This document shows, piece after piece, positions 24,241-35,857 of a stretch of DNA of 64,000 nucleotides. Each line of letters starts with the position of its first letter. The stretch's first letter is position 1. The notes under the pieces are model-generated. The model did no database searches and was not told the origin of the DNA. It worked only from the letters and a program-made list of their open reading frames with translations. A program made the position numbers and the translations under genes. Source of the stretch: Poa pratensis (taxonomy: Eukaryota; Streptophyta; Magnoliopsida; Poales; Poaceae); contig CAMZMU010000107.1 of assembly GCA_947311845.1 (NCBI GenBank), positions 35,361,320 to 35,425,319 of the forward strand, in the 5' to 3' direction.

Positions 24241-24917
24241 GTGTGTAGGTAGGTAGGGTTTAGGTGTGTGTTTCCCGGTGGCATCTCCGATGGCGGTGTC
24301 GGTGGCGCCGGTTTGGGGTTTGTCCTCCCCCTCTTCCCGCTCCGGCTGTGTCGCCGGTGAGGTCGTGGAGGTGCTGCGTCGGGCGCGTCCCTCCCTCCGT
24401 GCTCCTCTGGCCGGCCGTGGCGGCGAGGGGAGGAGCTGGTGGTGGGCGTTGTTCCGCTTTTGGTGCAGGTGGCTCTGGTGGTCGTCTTCGCTGCTTCTGC
24501 TTCGGCTGGCCATGGCGGCTCGGGGAGCAGTGGCTGCAGAGGCTGTGGTGCGGCTGGAGGTGGTGGTCCTAGGCGTTGGCGTGACGGCTGGATGTCGGGT
24601 GGTTGCGGGAAGACGGCGTTGTGGCTGTGCTCGTTCATGGAGTCCAGATTCCGGCGCGCAGCGGCGGATGGTTCTTGCAGCCGTCTTCAACAAGGAGTGG
24701 CGTCTTCTTCCCGGCGAGCTGTGGTACGGCGTCTCCGCCGCCGCCTAGGAGCTTTGGGCAAAGCTCAGGGTCCGATTGTGATCTTCGTCGGTGGCTTAGG
24801 GTGCTTGGTGCACTTTTTCCGGGCTTCTTTGTAATTTTGTGTTTCGTTGGGGACCTGGTTGTAAAGTGGATGAGCCTCCTGTTATATGAATCGGATCCTT
24901 CCTCAAAAAAAAAAAAT
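24091..24917 (+). mobile_element. Non-autonomous LINE-like retroposon, full copy
   Basis: The element is flanked by TCAGAAATTCAC (24079-24090 and 24918-24929) and ends in a 12-base A run after ATCGGATCCTTCCTC. The interior is GC-rich and G/T-rich on the + strand, with a 3' tail typical of cereal LINE transcripts (GGGGACCTGGTTGTAAAG). Long overlapping frames on both strands (up to 199 codons) have no domain and reflect composition. Bases 24930-25368 hold nothing I can name. Confidence 0.8.
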
Positions 24918-25368
24918 TCAGAAATTCACCATATATAGATTCTGAACATTTTGTGTGCCTTTTTTTACAGTTTACATGTTTCGTTAGAATAGAATGGCAT
25001 GTTAGAACTATGTTTTTTTTCGAGTAGTCATGTTAGAACTATGTGGTGCGTCAAAATATATAAAGATCGGAGGGTGGCAACGACTATACCGTCCTACTTC
25101 TTGCATTCACCGTCTATTCAATTTTTCATCATTGTCTTGCTATTTTTCAGCCTCAATCAACAGTTCACACCTTGCCCAACGGAAATGCATCAGAAAAGAC
25201 TGTCTAAAGTTTGTAAAATGGGTAATCTAGACGATTTCTAGACAGGGTAATTAGTGTCAAAAATGTATATTTGGACGGTAAAAAAAACACAGTACAGTGA
25301 GATCTCAGAAGGAATTAAGTGCACTGATCGAGCAGAATTAGGCAATTTCAATCACGTTTTATTCCGTA

Positions 25369-27594
25369 CTAGGTAGATTTGCGCGGCGATGCCGCGCGTC
25401 TGTGGGTGGAATTCAAATTTGGAAAATGCGGGCATTTAATTTTGCTGAATATTTGGAAATTGATGAAATTGAAAGAGTATTTACGTCTAAAAGGTTGTTC
25501 AGTTTTTTTTTGAAATTGTTTAAAACGGGAAGGTGTTTAGATTTGAGTTGTTTTTACATTTGTGAAATGTGATATATTCAGTAGAAGTTAAATTATTTTG
25601 GGAGTACATCTGTATGCAACAACAAAATATATTTATTTGCAATGATATATGTAGTACAAAGTATAATTGGAAAATATTTAGTTTGTAAGGTGTGAATAAT
25701 CAGGAAAATTGGTTATCATATGTCAGTGTTTCTTATTTGCCGGAGGACCTGGATGTAATTTCGAAAAAAATCGCGGCCTCCGTGTAAAAACACCACGCCT
25801 CCATCCTCTTCTCTCTTTCCTCTCCCGCGGCCGCACCATCGCCGCCGCCGCCGCCGCCGCCTCGCCGTCGTCTCGCGCTTCCCGGCCAGATCGACGGGAA
25901 CGGGCGGGCCCGTCGTCGCCGGCTCTGCCTCCTCGCCGCGGAATCGGTGCCGAGCGCCGGATTCGGGCGCGAATCGCCGCCGCCGCGCCACGCCGTCTCC
26001 CCCGCATCCGCACGCCGCCGGCCGCCGCTCCGGCGCCCTAAAGGCGGCGGCGCCGCCACCGGTGGGTTCCTCGCGTCGACGCGCGTTTGACGTCAGCACG
26101 ACGTTATCCGCGGCCCCACGTGCCAGTCTTTTTTTTTTAAGGCAGAAAAATGTTTAAATTTGCAAAATTAATTGCTTTAAATCTACCCGGCAGAAAAATA
26201 TGAAAAAATTATAAAAATGACCAGAAAAATACATGCTACCTCTTTACGATAAAATACAAATATTTTTTGAATATTTAAATTTGGTTAATATTTGCAGACA
26301 ATCTAAATGCATTTATCCAAAAAATGGAAAATCGCCAGAAAAGTTCAAAGACTTTAAATCTATCCATCGAGGTAATAATGGAAAAAATTATCAAAAAAAA
26401 AAAAAAAAAAACTTAGGACATGTAACCAAGTTTCATTCTCACGTACCAAATTGCTAAACATTTGGAAATAAATGTTTTTTTTTTTAAAAGGAATTTGGAA
26501 TAGCTATTTCTTAATATTTATGTTTGTGCTATTTTTTTATAGGTTATTCTTTAATTCAAATATTATTCTATGTATTTTACAAATTTCAAATGGGATTTAA
26601 TATATAAGATGTAAAATGTTATTTAAAAAAAATTGAAATGAAGTGGCATATAAGCAATTTTTTCAATAGTTTTAATTTGTATTTTTAAGATTTTTTTTTT
26701 TTGGAAAATATATTTGAATATTTGTACTGATATGTGTGTTTGTTACAAATTTTAAAAATTATGTGTATGTTTATTCTAAAGGATAAAAAAGAAAAAAATG
26801 GAAAGGAATTGTAAAAGATAAAAAGGAAAAATAGATAAAAAGAAAAAATGAAAAAAAAGAGAGGGCTGCCGCAGGCTGCAGCCCAGCAGCCGGCCCACGG
26901 CCCAGCCCACTCCGCGGTGACGTCAGCGGCGACGTCACCCGTGGGCGGCGCTCCCGCGGCGGCGCGACGGTCGCCGGCGCCGAACGACGGCGTTCCGGGA
27001 TACGCGGATGGTCGCATCCGACGCGCCTCGACGCGGGGAGCGCGGAGGTGGCGGCGCCGCCCCCGTTGGGTCGCCGGAGCGGCGGCGGTAGCCCGTGGAC
27101 GCGGCGGCGGGGCAGTGGCACGGCGGCGGCGTTTCCGGCGCGGCCAGAGCGCCCCGGGAAGCGATCCGCGGCGAGGATGTAGAGGGCGCGCCGACGATCC
27201 TCGTGGTGGCCTGCGTTGGGTCCGGGAAGCGGCGAGACGGCGGTGATGCGCGGCGGCGCGACGGCGGCGACAGCGCGTTCGCGGGAGGAAGAGAGGAAGA
27301 GGAGGGAGGCCGTGGTCTGTGGTAGTTTTGCAAAAAAGTCCCTGCATTTTTTGAAATTTCATATGGGTCCCTGAGGAATCGCAAACAGATCCCGCACAGC
27401 GTTGAAAGATGGACTGCGGGTTAATTTTCGTAAACTGCAAGGGTTTTTTTGCGAAAGTGGCACGGGCGTGCGCTGCGCGCCGCTCGATCGGCAGCGGACG
27501 GCGCGGATCGCAGCGGGCACTGTTACCCTGTAGCGGGGCACAGTACCGCTGCGGTGGAGCGCGCTGAGGGCCTAAATTCGTGTGGCTTTATATA
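25369..27594 (-). mobile_element. Helitron-like element, left member of a head-to-head pair
   Basis: On the minus strand the 3' end is a 7-base stem (GCGCGGC/GCCGCGC, 3-base loop; 25381-25397) followed by AAATCTACCTAG at 25369, then T. The 5' end is not certain and is placed where the right-hand element begins. The interior has a GC island on the minus strand (about 26870-27310), AT-rich DNA, and a second, inverted GC island (about 25790-26080). Both islands share CCGCTCCGGCG(A/C)CC and GGCGGCGCCGCCA with the right-hand element. Long frames in these islands are compositional. Confidence 0.5.
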
Positions 27595-27666
27595 TCTATC
27601 TATGACAGTGTTACATCAGCCGCCGCTGGTCAATCCCCAGGACAAATCAGATAGGGCGGCGATGCA

Positions 27667-28096
27667 TACTACCTATATGAAAGACCAAGGAAATGGCGGC
27701 CTCTCAGCGATCCTGAGCTACAGTGGTACTGTAGAAAATCTACAGTACTTCAGTGCTCTGATCCGCGCCGTCGCCTCTTCATCCGACGGATCAAACAGCT
27801 CCACCGTGATGCTTTTCTGAAAACACCCCTCACTAATCGAGCGCTTGCTCCACAGTCCACAGCTTTACGAACAAATGGACCTACTACCTATATGAAAGAC
27901 CAAGGAAATGGCGGCCTCTCAGCGATCCTGAGCTACAGTGGTACTGTAGAAAATCTACAGTACTTCAGTGCTCTGATCCGCGCCGTCGCCTCTTCATCCG
28001 ACGGATCAAACAGCTCCACCGTGATGCTTTTCTGAAAACACCCCTCACTAATCGAGCGCTTGCTCCACAGTCCACAGCTTTACGAACAAATGGACC
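27667..28096. repeat. Two tandem copies of a 215-bp unit
   Basis: 27667-27881 is repeated essentially exactly at 27882-28096. The unit includes CTACAGTGGTACTGTAGAAA and GATCCGCGCCGTCGCC. The near identity suggests a recent duplication. Non-coding as far as I can see. Confidence 0.9.
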
Positions 28097-29734
28097 TAAT
28101 TGCAAATTGGGAAAAACTCAGGGTTTTCGAGCAAAACCGTCCGCAGATCCCCTCCCCTCGCGCGCGCGACGCCCGAAAACGCCGGCGACGCCGACGCGCC
28201 GCCCCGCCGCCACGGGCCTCCCCGCCTGCATCGACGGCCACGGCCGGCTTCGCCGTCGCCTCCCCTCCCTCTCCGCCGGCAAACGCATGCCGGGACGCCC
28301 GCGTGGCGCCGGAATCGGCGCCGCCGTGCCGTGCCTCCCGCCGCCGCGGATTGGCCGCCGCCGGCCGCTCCGGCGACCCTAAAGCGGCGGCGCCGCCAGA
28401 TCCGGGCGCGCCGCGACCACCCGCGTCTTCCCCGCTCGCGCGCGCGACCCAGAACGGCGTCCTTCGACGCCGCCGTCGCCGGAGCCGCCGCGGCACAGCC
28501 CGCCCGCTGGTGACGTCGGCGTGACGTCCTAGCGGGTCTGGGCTTGCTACATGGGCCACGGGTTGGGCTGGGCTGGCTGCTTCGCAGCGGGCTCGGCCCG
28601 GCATTTCTATTTTTTCCCCCAATTTTCCCACCTTTTTTTTTTCTGTTTTGCCTTTTTTACAAAGCTGCTGTAATTTTTTCTGCCCATAGACATGACTAAA
28701 AAAAAAACATCTTACAAAACCACATAAAAAAAAACTTTTAATTTTACCTGCCCACTAATATTTCGCTAAGTTTGCGGGAAAAAAACACAAACATATTAGA
28801 CAAACAACGCCAGCAATTATATCCACAAAATATATTAATTAACCAGAATAAAGAAAAAAAAACATATTTACAAAAAAAACAACATATTCAAATCCAAATT
28901 TAAAATTTAAGCCTTCTAAGATTATGTCGGTCTTTCAGACTTGCCCATTTTATAGTTTTATAGAGGCGACCACAATTCAATTTGTATTAATTCCAAGGAA
29001 TGTTCAAATTTGGACGTTTTCCCGATTGCAATTGGTGGAAATTTTTTGTGAATATAAATTGCTTTCCTTTGTTTTTGTTACATAATATATTTTTTGTGAC
29101 TATAATGGTGGTTTTAGAGAGAGGTAAGTTCACACCAGGCCAATTTCATTAAAAAGGTAAAAATCAAAACAGCAATTAGGAAAACTTAGTAACTTCTTCC
29201 AGATTATTTAACTTTCCACACAAAAAACAAAAAAATCTTTCCAACAAACATTACGTACTTCCCAAATATATTTCGAATCCTAAATTTCAAACACAAATTG
29301 AATTCTGCAACTTTTAAAAACTGCAATAAATAAAACAGCACAAAATTTATCCACTTTTGGCATAATGTAAACATATCTGAAAATTAAATTTGCTGAACAT
29401 GCAGGAAAAAACATATTCAGCACCTCTAAAAATGGATTAAAATTAATGAATCTCAGATAATGTATTCCCTCCGATAACAGATTTAAATAAAATTTTGAAG
29501 CATATGCAGCACCTCTAATAATGGATTAAAATTTACAGCTAATTTAAAAATTTCGAATGCATTTCAGGAACGACCATTTAATAAGCACATACAGAGTCAA
29601 ATATAACAAATATGCCAACATTACCACACAAAGAATAAACGTTTGCTGCTTGCGCTACATTACCAGATTGCAAATTTCAAAACTTCGAAAATTTCAACGG
29701 CTTCCAAGTCTGACCAATTGAAAAAGGGGAAAAA

Positions 29735-30659
29735 ACATACAAATAAATAAACTCAAAATAAAATATGTGTTCTATTATACGGTTCGAAATAATGCACAAA
29801 ATATGTCAAATTTTCCATAGTTCTACAACTACCAAAAAAAATTCAGACAGACGATGCAACAAAAAAAAAGGTATTTAAACATGTTCCAACATACCAATTT
29901 ACCTAACATTTCATGAAAAAAACAAATATATATTACACAAAACAAAATCGCCAAGGGCGTGCCGTGAGTGTCAAATTTTCCATAGTTGAAAACATACAAA
30001 TAAATAAACTCAAAATAAAATATGTGTTCTATTATACGGTTCGAAATAATGCACAAAATATGTCAAATTTTCCATAGTTCTACAACTACCAAAAAAAGTT
30101 CAGACAGACGATGCAACAAAAAAAAAGGTATTTAAACATGTTCCAACATACCAATTTTCCTAACATTTTCATGAAAAAACAAATATATATATTACACAAA
30201 ACAAAATCGCCAAGGGCGTGCCGTGAGTGTCAAATTTTCCATAGTTGAAAACATACAAATAAATAAACTCAAAATAAAATATGTGTTCTATTATACGGTT
30301 CGAAATAATGCACAAAATATGTCAAATTTTCCATAGTTCTACAACTACCAAAAAAAATTCAGACAGACGATGCAACAAAAAAAAAGGTATTTAAACATGT
30401 TCCAACATACCAATTTACCTAACATTTTCATGAAAAAAACAAATATATATATTACACAAAACAAAATCGCCAAGGGCGTGCCGTGAGTGTCAAATTTTCC
30501 ATAGTTCTACAACTACCAAAAAAATTTCAGACAGACGATGCAACAAAAAAAAAGGTATTTAAACATGTTCCAACATACCAATTTACCTCACATTTTCAGA
30601 AAAAAATTATATATATTACACAAAAGAAAATCGCCAAGGGCGTGCCGTGACGGCACGCC
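29735..30659. repeat. Tandem array, about 3.7 copies of a 257-259 bp unit ending at the Helitron terminus
   Basis: Unit starts are near 29735, 29992 and 30251; a last partial unit runs from about 30490 to the element end. Each unit ends with CGCCAAGGGCGTGCCGTGA. In the internal units this is followed by GTGTCAAATTTTCCATAG, and only the last copy continues into the complete hairpin and CTAG. The internal units therefore carry a broken form of the Helitron 3' end. Confidence 0.85.
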
Positions 30660-30829
30660 AAATTCAACTAGTATCAGAACAGAACACACAAACTTGCTAA
30701 CTCACACGGGTACGTACATAACATACATGCATGCACCAGTAACTTACTACGTAGGCACCGCAACGAACAGCACGTAGTCACGTAGAGTTCTACGCGTGTA
30801 GGTTCGTAGCTGCATATCATCGACCGCTC

Positions 30830-31615
30830 TCAGTTGCGGACCTCGGCCCGGTACATGAGCTCCGGGACCTCGTCGGCGCGCGCACAGCAGCGGCAGCCAT
30901 TGCGCCCGTAGCCGCAGCAGCCATAGTAACAGTTGCTCCCGCCACCGCCGTAGCCCGGGTAGCCGCGGCCACCTCCACCGTGACCCGGGTACCCGCTGCC
31001 ACCGCCTCCATGGCCTGGGTAATTGCCGCCTCCACCGTAGCCCGGGTACCCTCCACCGCCGCGGCCCCCACCGTAGCCAGGGTACCCGCCGCCACCGCCT
31101 CCATTGCCTGGGTAATCACGGCCGCTGCCCCCGCCATCGTGGCCCGGATACCCACCGCCACCGTCGCCTCCATGGCCAGGGTATTCGCCACCGCCGTCGC
31201 CTCCTCCATAGCCCGGGTACCCGCCACCGTAGCCTCCATCGTGGCCCGGGTACCCGCCGCCACCGCCTCCGCCTGGGTAGCTGCCCTCGTCTCCACCATG
31301 GCCCGGGTAACCGCCTTCGCCTCCACCGTGGTGGTGGCCGCCGTCATGATGCTCGCGACCGTGGTGGTGCTCATCACCTTCGTGGCCGTGGAAGTTCTGT
31401 ACGCCGGCCTTAGTCTCTTCCTTCTTGGCCACTGCAGAAACAGAAACGTGCATGCAAAGATACAAACTGTGAGAAGCATGCAGCAGGAGTAGTAGTTTCT
31501 TAGCCTAATCAAGGACTAGTTAGTTCGGTATCTCACGGGTTTCTTCAGCTGTGGCGCCGAGGAAAGCTGCAGCAGCAAGCAGGAGAGCAAACACAATGAG
31601 ACCCTTGGACGCCAT
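30830..31615 (-). CDS. GRP-C: large secreted glycine-rich protein with His-rich segment, 226 aa
   Basis: Exon 1 is 31537-31615 (79 nt), intron 31432-31536 (GT-AG, phase 1), exon 2 30830-31431; the sum is 227 codons. Residues 1-23 are a signal peptide (MASKGLIVFALLLAAAAFLG then ATA). The mature part begins E-E-T-L-A-K-K-E-E-T-K-A-G-V-Q, then a histidine-rich stretch (EHHHGREHHDGGHHHGGG), then a long run of GGGYPGHGG/GYPGYGG units. It ends in the shared six-cysteine tail (C-x3-CC-x6-C-x-CC) and DEVPELMYRAEVRN. It is nearly twice as long as its paralogues through repeat expansion. Secretion is expected from the signal peptide, and a wall location is inferred from the family. Histidine clusters can bind metal ions; that is a possibility here, not shown. 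It appears intact. Confidence 0.87.
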
Positions 31616-31689
31616 GCTTGGCACTCTAATGTTTTGTGTGTAAGCAACTTGTGTGATGGATGAGATAGATCGCATGCAGCGCAAGCAAA

Positions 31690-31695
31690 TTTATA
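31690..31695 (-). promoter_or_regulatory. TATA box of GRP-C
   Basis: CCTATAAATTTGC on the minus strand, about 80 bases upstream of the start codon. Confidence 0.75.
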
Positions 31696-32737
31696 GGAGG
31701 CAGAGGCCGGTCTATGGAGCCTTGGGTAAGATAGCAGTGGAGCTCAAGCAGCGATTACACCACCAGTTGGACGTCCTTGATCTACCAACAGAGACCGTCG
31801 ATTCTGCATGCGACGGTCGATTGATTCCTTCTGCATTACTGTATTTTCGAAAATGAGAGTAATTTTGTTTTTGCATTACATCCTCTTGTTTCAAAAGATT
31901 AGCAATATAGCCATAAGAGGTTGTGGGATCCAGCGGCGGGGAGGGAGGCTGTCGTGAGAGCCCGGATACGCCCATGGAGGGCTTGGATCCAGCTATAGCG
32001 GTGAATCGAAGGGAGGCGACTGAACTCTTATGGACATTTTTATTTTTATTTATTGTACTTTTTTGTTGAATAGTTTGTTCATCTAAAATGCTAATTCCAT
32101 TTTCATGTTACCTCGGATCTGGAAATTTTTGCCAACTTTTTTTGGAGGAAAATGGATCTGGTTCACGTTTGGAGTGGTCTTTGTTTATTGTTTCATCCTA
32201 ATTAACATATAATTTCCCATCAGGTTTCTTCTGGGGAAATAACTATTCCAAAAAAAACTTTATGCTTCTTTCCTCACAAAAATTTGTATGTATCGCTAGG
32301 CTACTAGCTACTTCATTTTTATCTGTTTTCCTCTGAAACGATGTCAAACAATGGTTAAATACAGTTCTGATGTGTGATCCTTATTTCAGGTTTCACTAAA
32401 CTATTTCCATAATGAAATGTTTGATCCGAGTTTTTTAATTTTCAGAAATTGTTGAACAATATGGTGTAGAGAAACTTTTTTTTTTGGAGAAACCTTAGCG
32501 TGTTAAAACGAACTATCACCGTTGTTTGCAAATTAAACGTATGAAAACATATATATATAAATCTAGAATCCATGCCCGAATTTCAGGCACAATTGCAATT
32601 ATGGTGGTTCGTTTTGGAAGTTTCTCCATTTTCGTAGAAGAGCTGCGATCTAAGTCAAGGCTGGGATTCCATGGTTCTCGCAAACTCGCAACTCGATCGT
32701 CGTCGGCACTCGACAAGAACTGCAGTAGTTGCATGAC

Positions 32738-32796
32738 AGACGGCATGCATTAACCTCTCCCAGCCATCGAGCATGCAAGCTAGCAAAACTCCGCAT
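32738..32796 (-). promoter_or_regulatory. Conserved GRP upstream block, displaced 1.1 kb from GRP-C
   Basis: GACGGCATGCATTAACCTCT followed by GCATGCAAG matches the block that lies 180-270 bases from the start codon in GRP-A, B and D. Here it is about 1,120 bases away, so about 0.9 kb has been inserted between it and the TATA box (within about 31750-32690). Farther out, CCAAATTGATCG(A/G) and GTGGAGAA(C)TGCTGAACGTA (32946-33023) also match the region upstream of GRP-D. Confidence 0.5.
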
Positions 32797-33029
32797 CAGG
32801 AGTAGGTGTACCAATGGCGCCAGCCTCTCCCTTAAGTCGACTATGTGGGTACCAGTGAGTAAACACGCCAAAATTTCACCTGGTGTCATCCATCAACCAG
32901 CCCCTCATCCGCTGGATGTTAGCTACGGACGTACGCATTTCCAAGTTCCAAATTGATCGAGCAAATTCCGGATAGCTTATTCTCATTCTTGGAAACCGCT
33001 ACACGGTGGAGAACTGCTGAACGTAACTA

Positions 33030-34122
33030 GTCAGTCTTCCTTCTCTAGGGTAGAAAGCCCAGTCATGACGTTTCTTCCTGCTTTACGAGCAAATAGGCAA
33101 AGTTTATGTGAATCCAATAGATTGAGAATCCGTGAGGATATGATCGGATTGATCATATTCATACCACAGCACGTAGCACGCCGAAAAAATTGCCCTAGGC
33201 TCATCTCGTTCTCAGAGCATCTCTAGCAAGCAGATATCGAGGTTTTTGTCTCGTTTTTCTTACCGCACAAACACCTTGTATCGGTCTGGCCGTAAATTAT
33301 TTTACGGTACACCGTTAATCGTGGGGCGAGCGGTATATCTGTGGTTCGGGAGCCGGTTTACGGTACGGAATCCCCATTTCCCATGCTACACGAATCAGCT
33401 AAATCTAGCCAACGGCCCACGGAGCCAAAACGACCCAACTCAATATCGCGTGTTAACAACTCCCATGTAGCCGCCTAGGGTCGAAGAGCTCTATCCTAGT
33501 CGCCGCGCGGCCTCTATCTCGAACTCGAGACCTCTTGGCTCTGATATCATATATAATTGTTGCACTAGCCATCTACACCATAAGTCCGAACTGATGGAAA
33601 GGGGCTAGACAATATATTTATATTCAACACACGCCTCCGGTTAGCACACTACCGAACCCGAGATGCGGTTAGAGCGAAAAGGGCCTCACCTCCAACTTTA
33701 GCCCTCTTCCTCACCTGCATCAGCAATGTTGTCCGCCCCATCCTAGCGAGGACTTTCCATCATCCTCGCGCCATGTTTGCTTTACTCGCGCTGTCATCTC
33801 AGCATCTCCACCGGTGCGTCCAAATGACCCCTAAATGCCCAATGGAGGTCTGGACACAAAAAAACCCGCCACCAACGACACCCCCAAAGGGTCGTCCTGA
33901 GCGATTTCGTGTCTGGCACCCTCGAAAGGGAATCCAAGTTTGGAGGCCCTCTCGGGGGTGCCGTACATGCGCCTGACAGGGGTGGCCCGCCTGTCATACA
34001 TACAGCCCGCCGTGCCCAATTCCCCTTTCTCTACATTGCCGCCCCAGCGCCAAAATTCGCAATCTTCCCTCCATTCACCAAACCCTTGCACCACCGCCAC
34101 AATCTCCTCGCCTTTCGTTAGC
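33030..34122. other. Intergenic, with a tRNA-like/retroelement scrap
   Basis: No gene found. On the minus strand about 33520-33550 reads ATATCAGAGCCAAGAGGTCTC followed by GAGTTCGAGATAG. This resembles either a tRNA-primed retroelement junction or a SINE B-box. I cannot define its ends. Confidence 0.3.
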
Positions 34123-35857
34123 ATGCCACGAAGAGCCATCGTCCTCCCAAAACCCAAGGGTGATCGCAAGCCGCCGACGTCTTCGCAGCCGAGAAGAAGG
34201 CGATGAAGCAGGAGCCGCAGGAGATTTCGTTGCCGGTGGCCAAGACTACGCTGAGCCAGGCCGACCTTCGCTCAGCCGCTTCCGACCTTCAACAACAACT
34301 GCGACTGAAGCCGAAGGACAAGGTGGTGAATGAGCCGTCGCCGAAAGATACCGCCGCCAAGATGTTGATTGCCGTCAGCCAAAGCAGCTCTTGCCCAGCC
34401 AACGTCGGCGTCTTTTGCGGGTCGCCGTCTGCCCCGCCTTCTTCGAGGACACCTCCGGCCGCTACCAGACGCAGCAGTCGCGGCTCACCCCCGACGAGTC
34501 CACCCTCGTTCTGAACAAGGCGTCGTTGTTGTTCAGCGAATCGCCGGTGCTGCGCGGGACGTCAGCCACAGTGGTGAGGCGACTGCTTCCCGTGACCACC
34601 TCTTTGGCAACGCGGCGACCAACTTGGCTAGGTGCGTGTCATTTATCTTCTTGACCCGCCCTCATTTATTGTGTTTCCCAGCCGATTGTTTGTTGGGCGC
34701 ACTTATTGCGAGCGGCCGGATGCAAATTGTTGTTGTGTCTATTTGTTGCTGAAGGTTAGATGCAAATTGTTGTTTTGTGGCGTAGGATGCTGGCGCCGAG
34801 GTGATGACTGAAATCATCGCCGGTGGTGGCTACGCCGACGCGAACACAGATCAGTTCGGCCAGGTCGACGAATGGGATGGCGACCATGGCCAGGGCCAGG
34901 GCCAGGAAGGGGAGGGTGAAGAATAGGAGAACGAAGAGGAGAACGAAGAGGAGGAGGATGGCGACAGGAAGGCAGGTTACATAGGCCAGACTTGGTGCGA
35001 AACGGAGGACAAGTTGTTGTGCCTGTCATGGATGAACGTGACCATGTGCATCACGGAGGGCGCCAACCAAAAGAGGGATGCCTATTGGGCACGCATACAT
35101 AAGGACTACACCGAAAGAAGGTCGTATGCACCTTATGATGTGTTGCCCAATCGCAATACCAAATCGGTTGAGAGCCGGTGGGGTGTCATCTCGACTCTCA
35201 CTACCAAGTTTCATGGTTGCCATGAGCAGATCTTGAATAGAGCAGAGAGTGGCAAGAATGACACCGGCAAGGTTAGCCGGTCATCTTAACTTGCGGCTAA
35301 CTTGTAATCGGCCATATTGACAAGCATACTTGACTTTCTTTTGTGCGTGTAATTAAACAATGTCGGCTACATGTACATTGACTTGCCGATGGATCATAAG
35401 AAGCCATACAAGTTGATACATTGCTTGGAGAAGCTTTGCGACTGCCCGAAGTGGAAGAGCCATGTCAAGGATACCGCCGAGGGAGACGAAAGAAGGCTGC
35501 CGACTGGCAGCGCCGACTGTCGGGAGATGCGAAACAAGGCGTGCAAGGCGGCCCAAGAGTCGGGAAGATCTGCGTTGCCGAGGTGGCCGCGTTGAGCGTT
35601 GAGAAGAAGAAGATACAAGCCAAGTCCAATAAAAAGTGGGCTTCAAGATGCAAAAGACCAAGCTCAAGTCCCATGAGAAGAAGGACAAGCGTCTGTTCAT
35701 GGCCACCAACACGAACGACATGCGCCCCAACCAGAAGGCCTACTTCATGGCCGAACGGAGACACATTCTGGCTGACAAGACGGGGCCGAAGCGGCGACGC
35801 TCAAGGAATCCGAAGAGGAAGGCGAGGAAGGACGAGGAGGAGGAAGTCGACGCGTGA
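34123..35857 (+). pseudogene. Harbinger-type accessory protein (SANT/NAM-associated) pseudogene
   Basis: A start MPRRAIVLPKPKGD is followed by frames that together follow plant PIF/Harbinger ORF1-like proteins. There is an acidic stretch (34860-34970), then WCETEDKLLCLSWMNV (SANT-like first helix), NQKRDAYWARIHKDYTERRS and VESRWGVISTLTTKFHGCHE. After a gap come KKPYKLIHCLEKLCDCPKW and a basic C-terminus. These proteins help the transposase bind element ends. A TAG at 34925, a stop at 35287 and several frame changes break it. No DDE transposase lies nearby, although an acidic minus-strand frame at 36400-36570 may be another piece of the element. I could not fix terminal inverted repeats. Confidence 0.5.

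Larger units (their letters stand above)
27595..30671 (+). mobile_element. Helitron-like element, right member, with 3' tandem array
   Basis: The 5' end is taken as A|TCTATCTATGACAG at 27595. The 3' end is strong: a perfect 9-base stem (GGCGTGCCG/CGGCACGCC, 3-base loop; 30639-30659), then AAATTCAACTAG, then T. The spacing from hairpin to CTAG (12 bases) is the same as in the left element. Inside are a 215-base tandem duplication, a GC island (28140-28530), AT-rich DNA and the 257-base array. No Rep/helicase. It lies about 160 bases downstream of the GRP-C stop codon. Confidence 0.6.

Noticed and set aside
24094..24834. Several overlapping frames of 100-200 codons on both strands
   Set aside because: They lie in a GC-rich retroposon with poly(A) and target duplication; no domain, and frames are open on both strands at once.
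25709..28631. Arg/Ala/Pro-rich frames up to 251 codons in GC islands
   Set aside because: Compositional: open in several frames, no domains, sudden edges at AT-rich DNA; treated as interiors of Helitron-like elements.
29735..30659. Regular repeats that could suggest a CRISPR-like array
   Set aside because: Units are 257 bases without unique spacers, in plant DNA, and end at a Helitron terminus.
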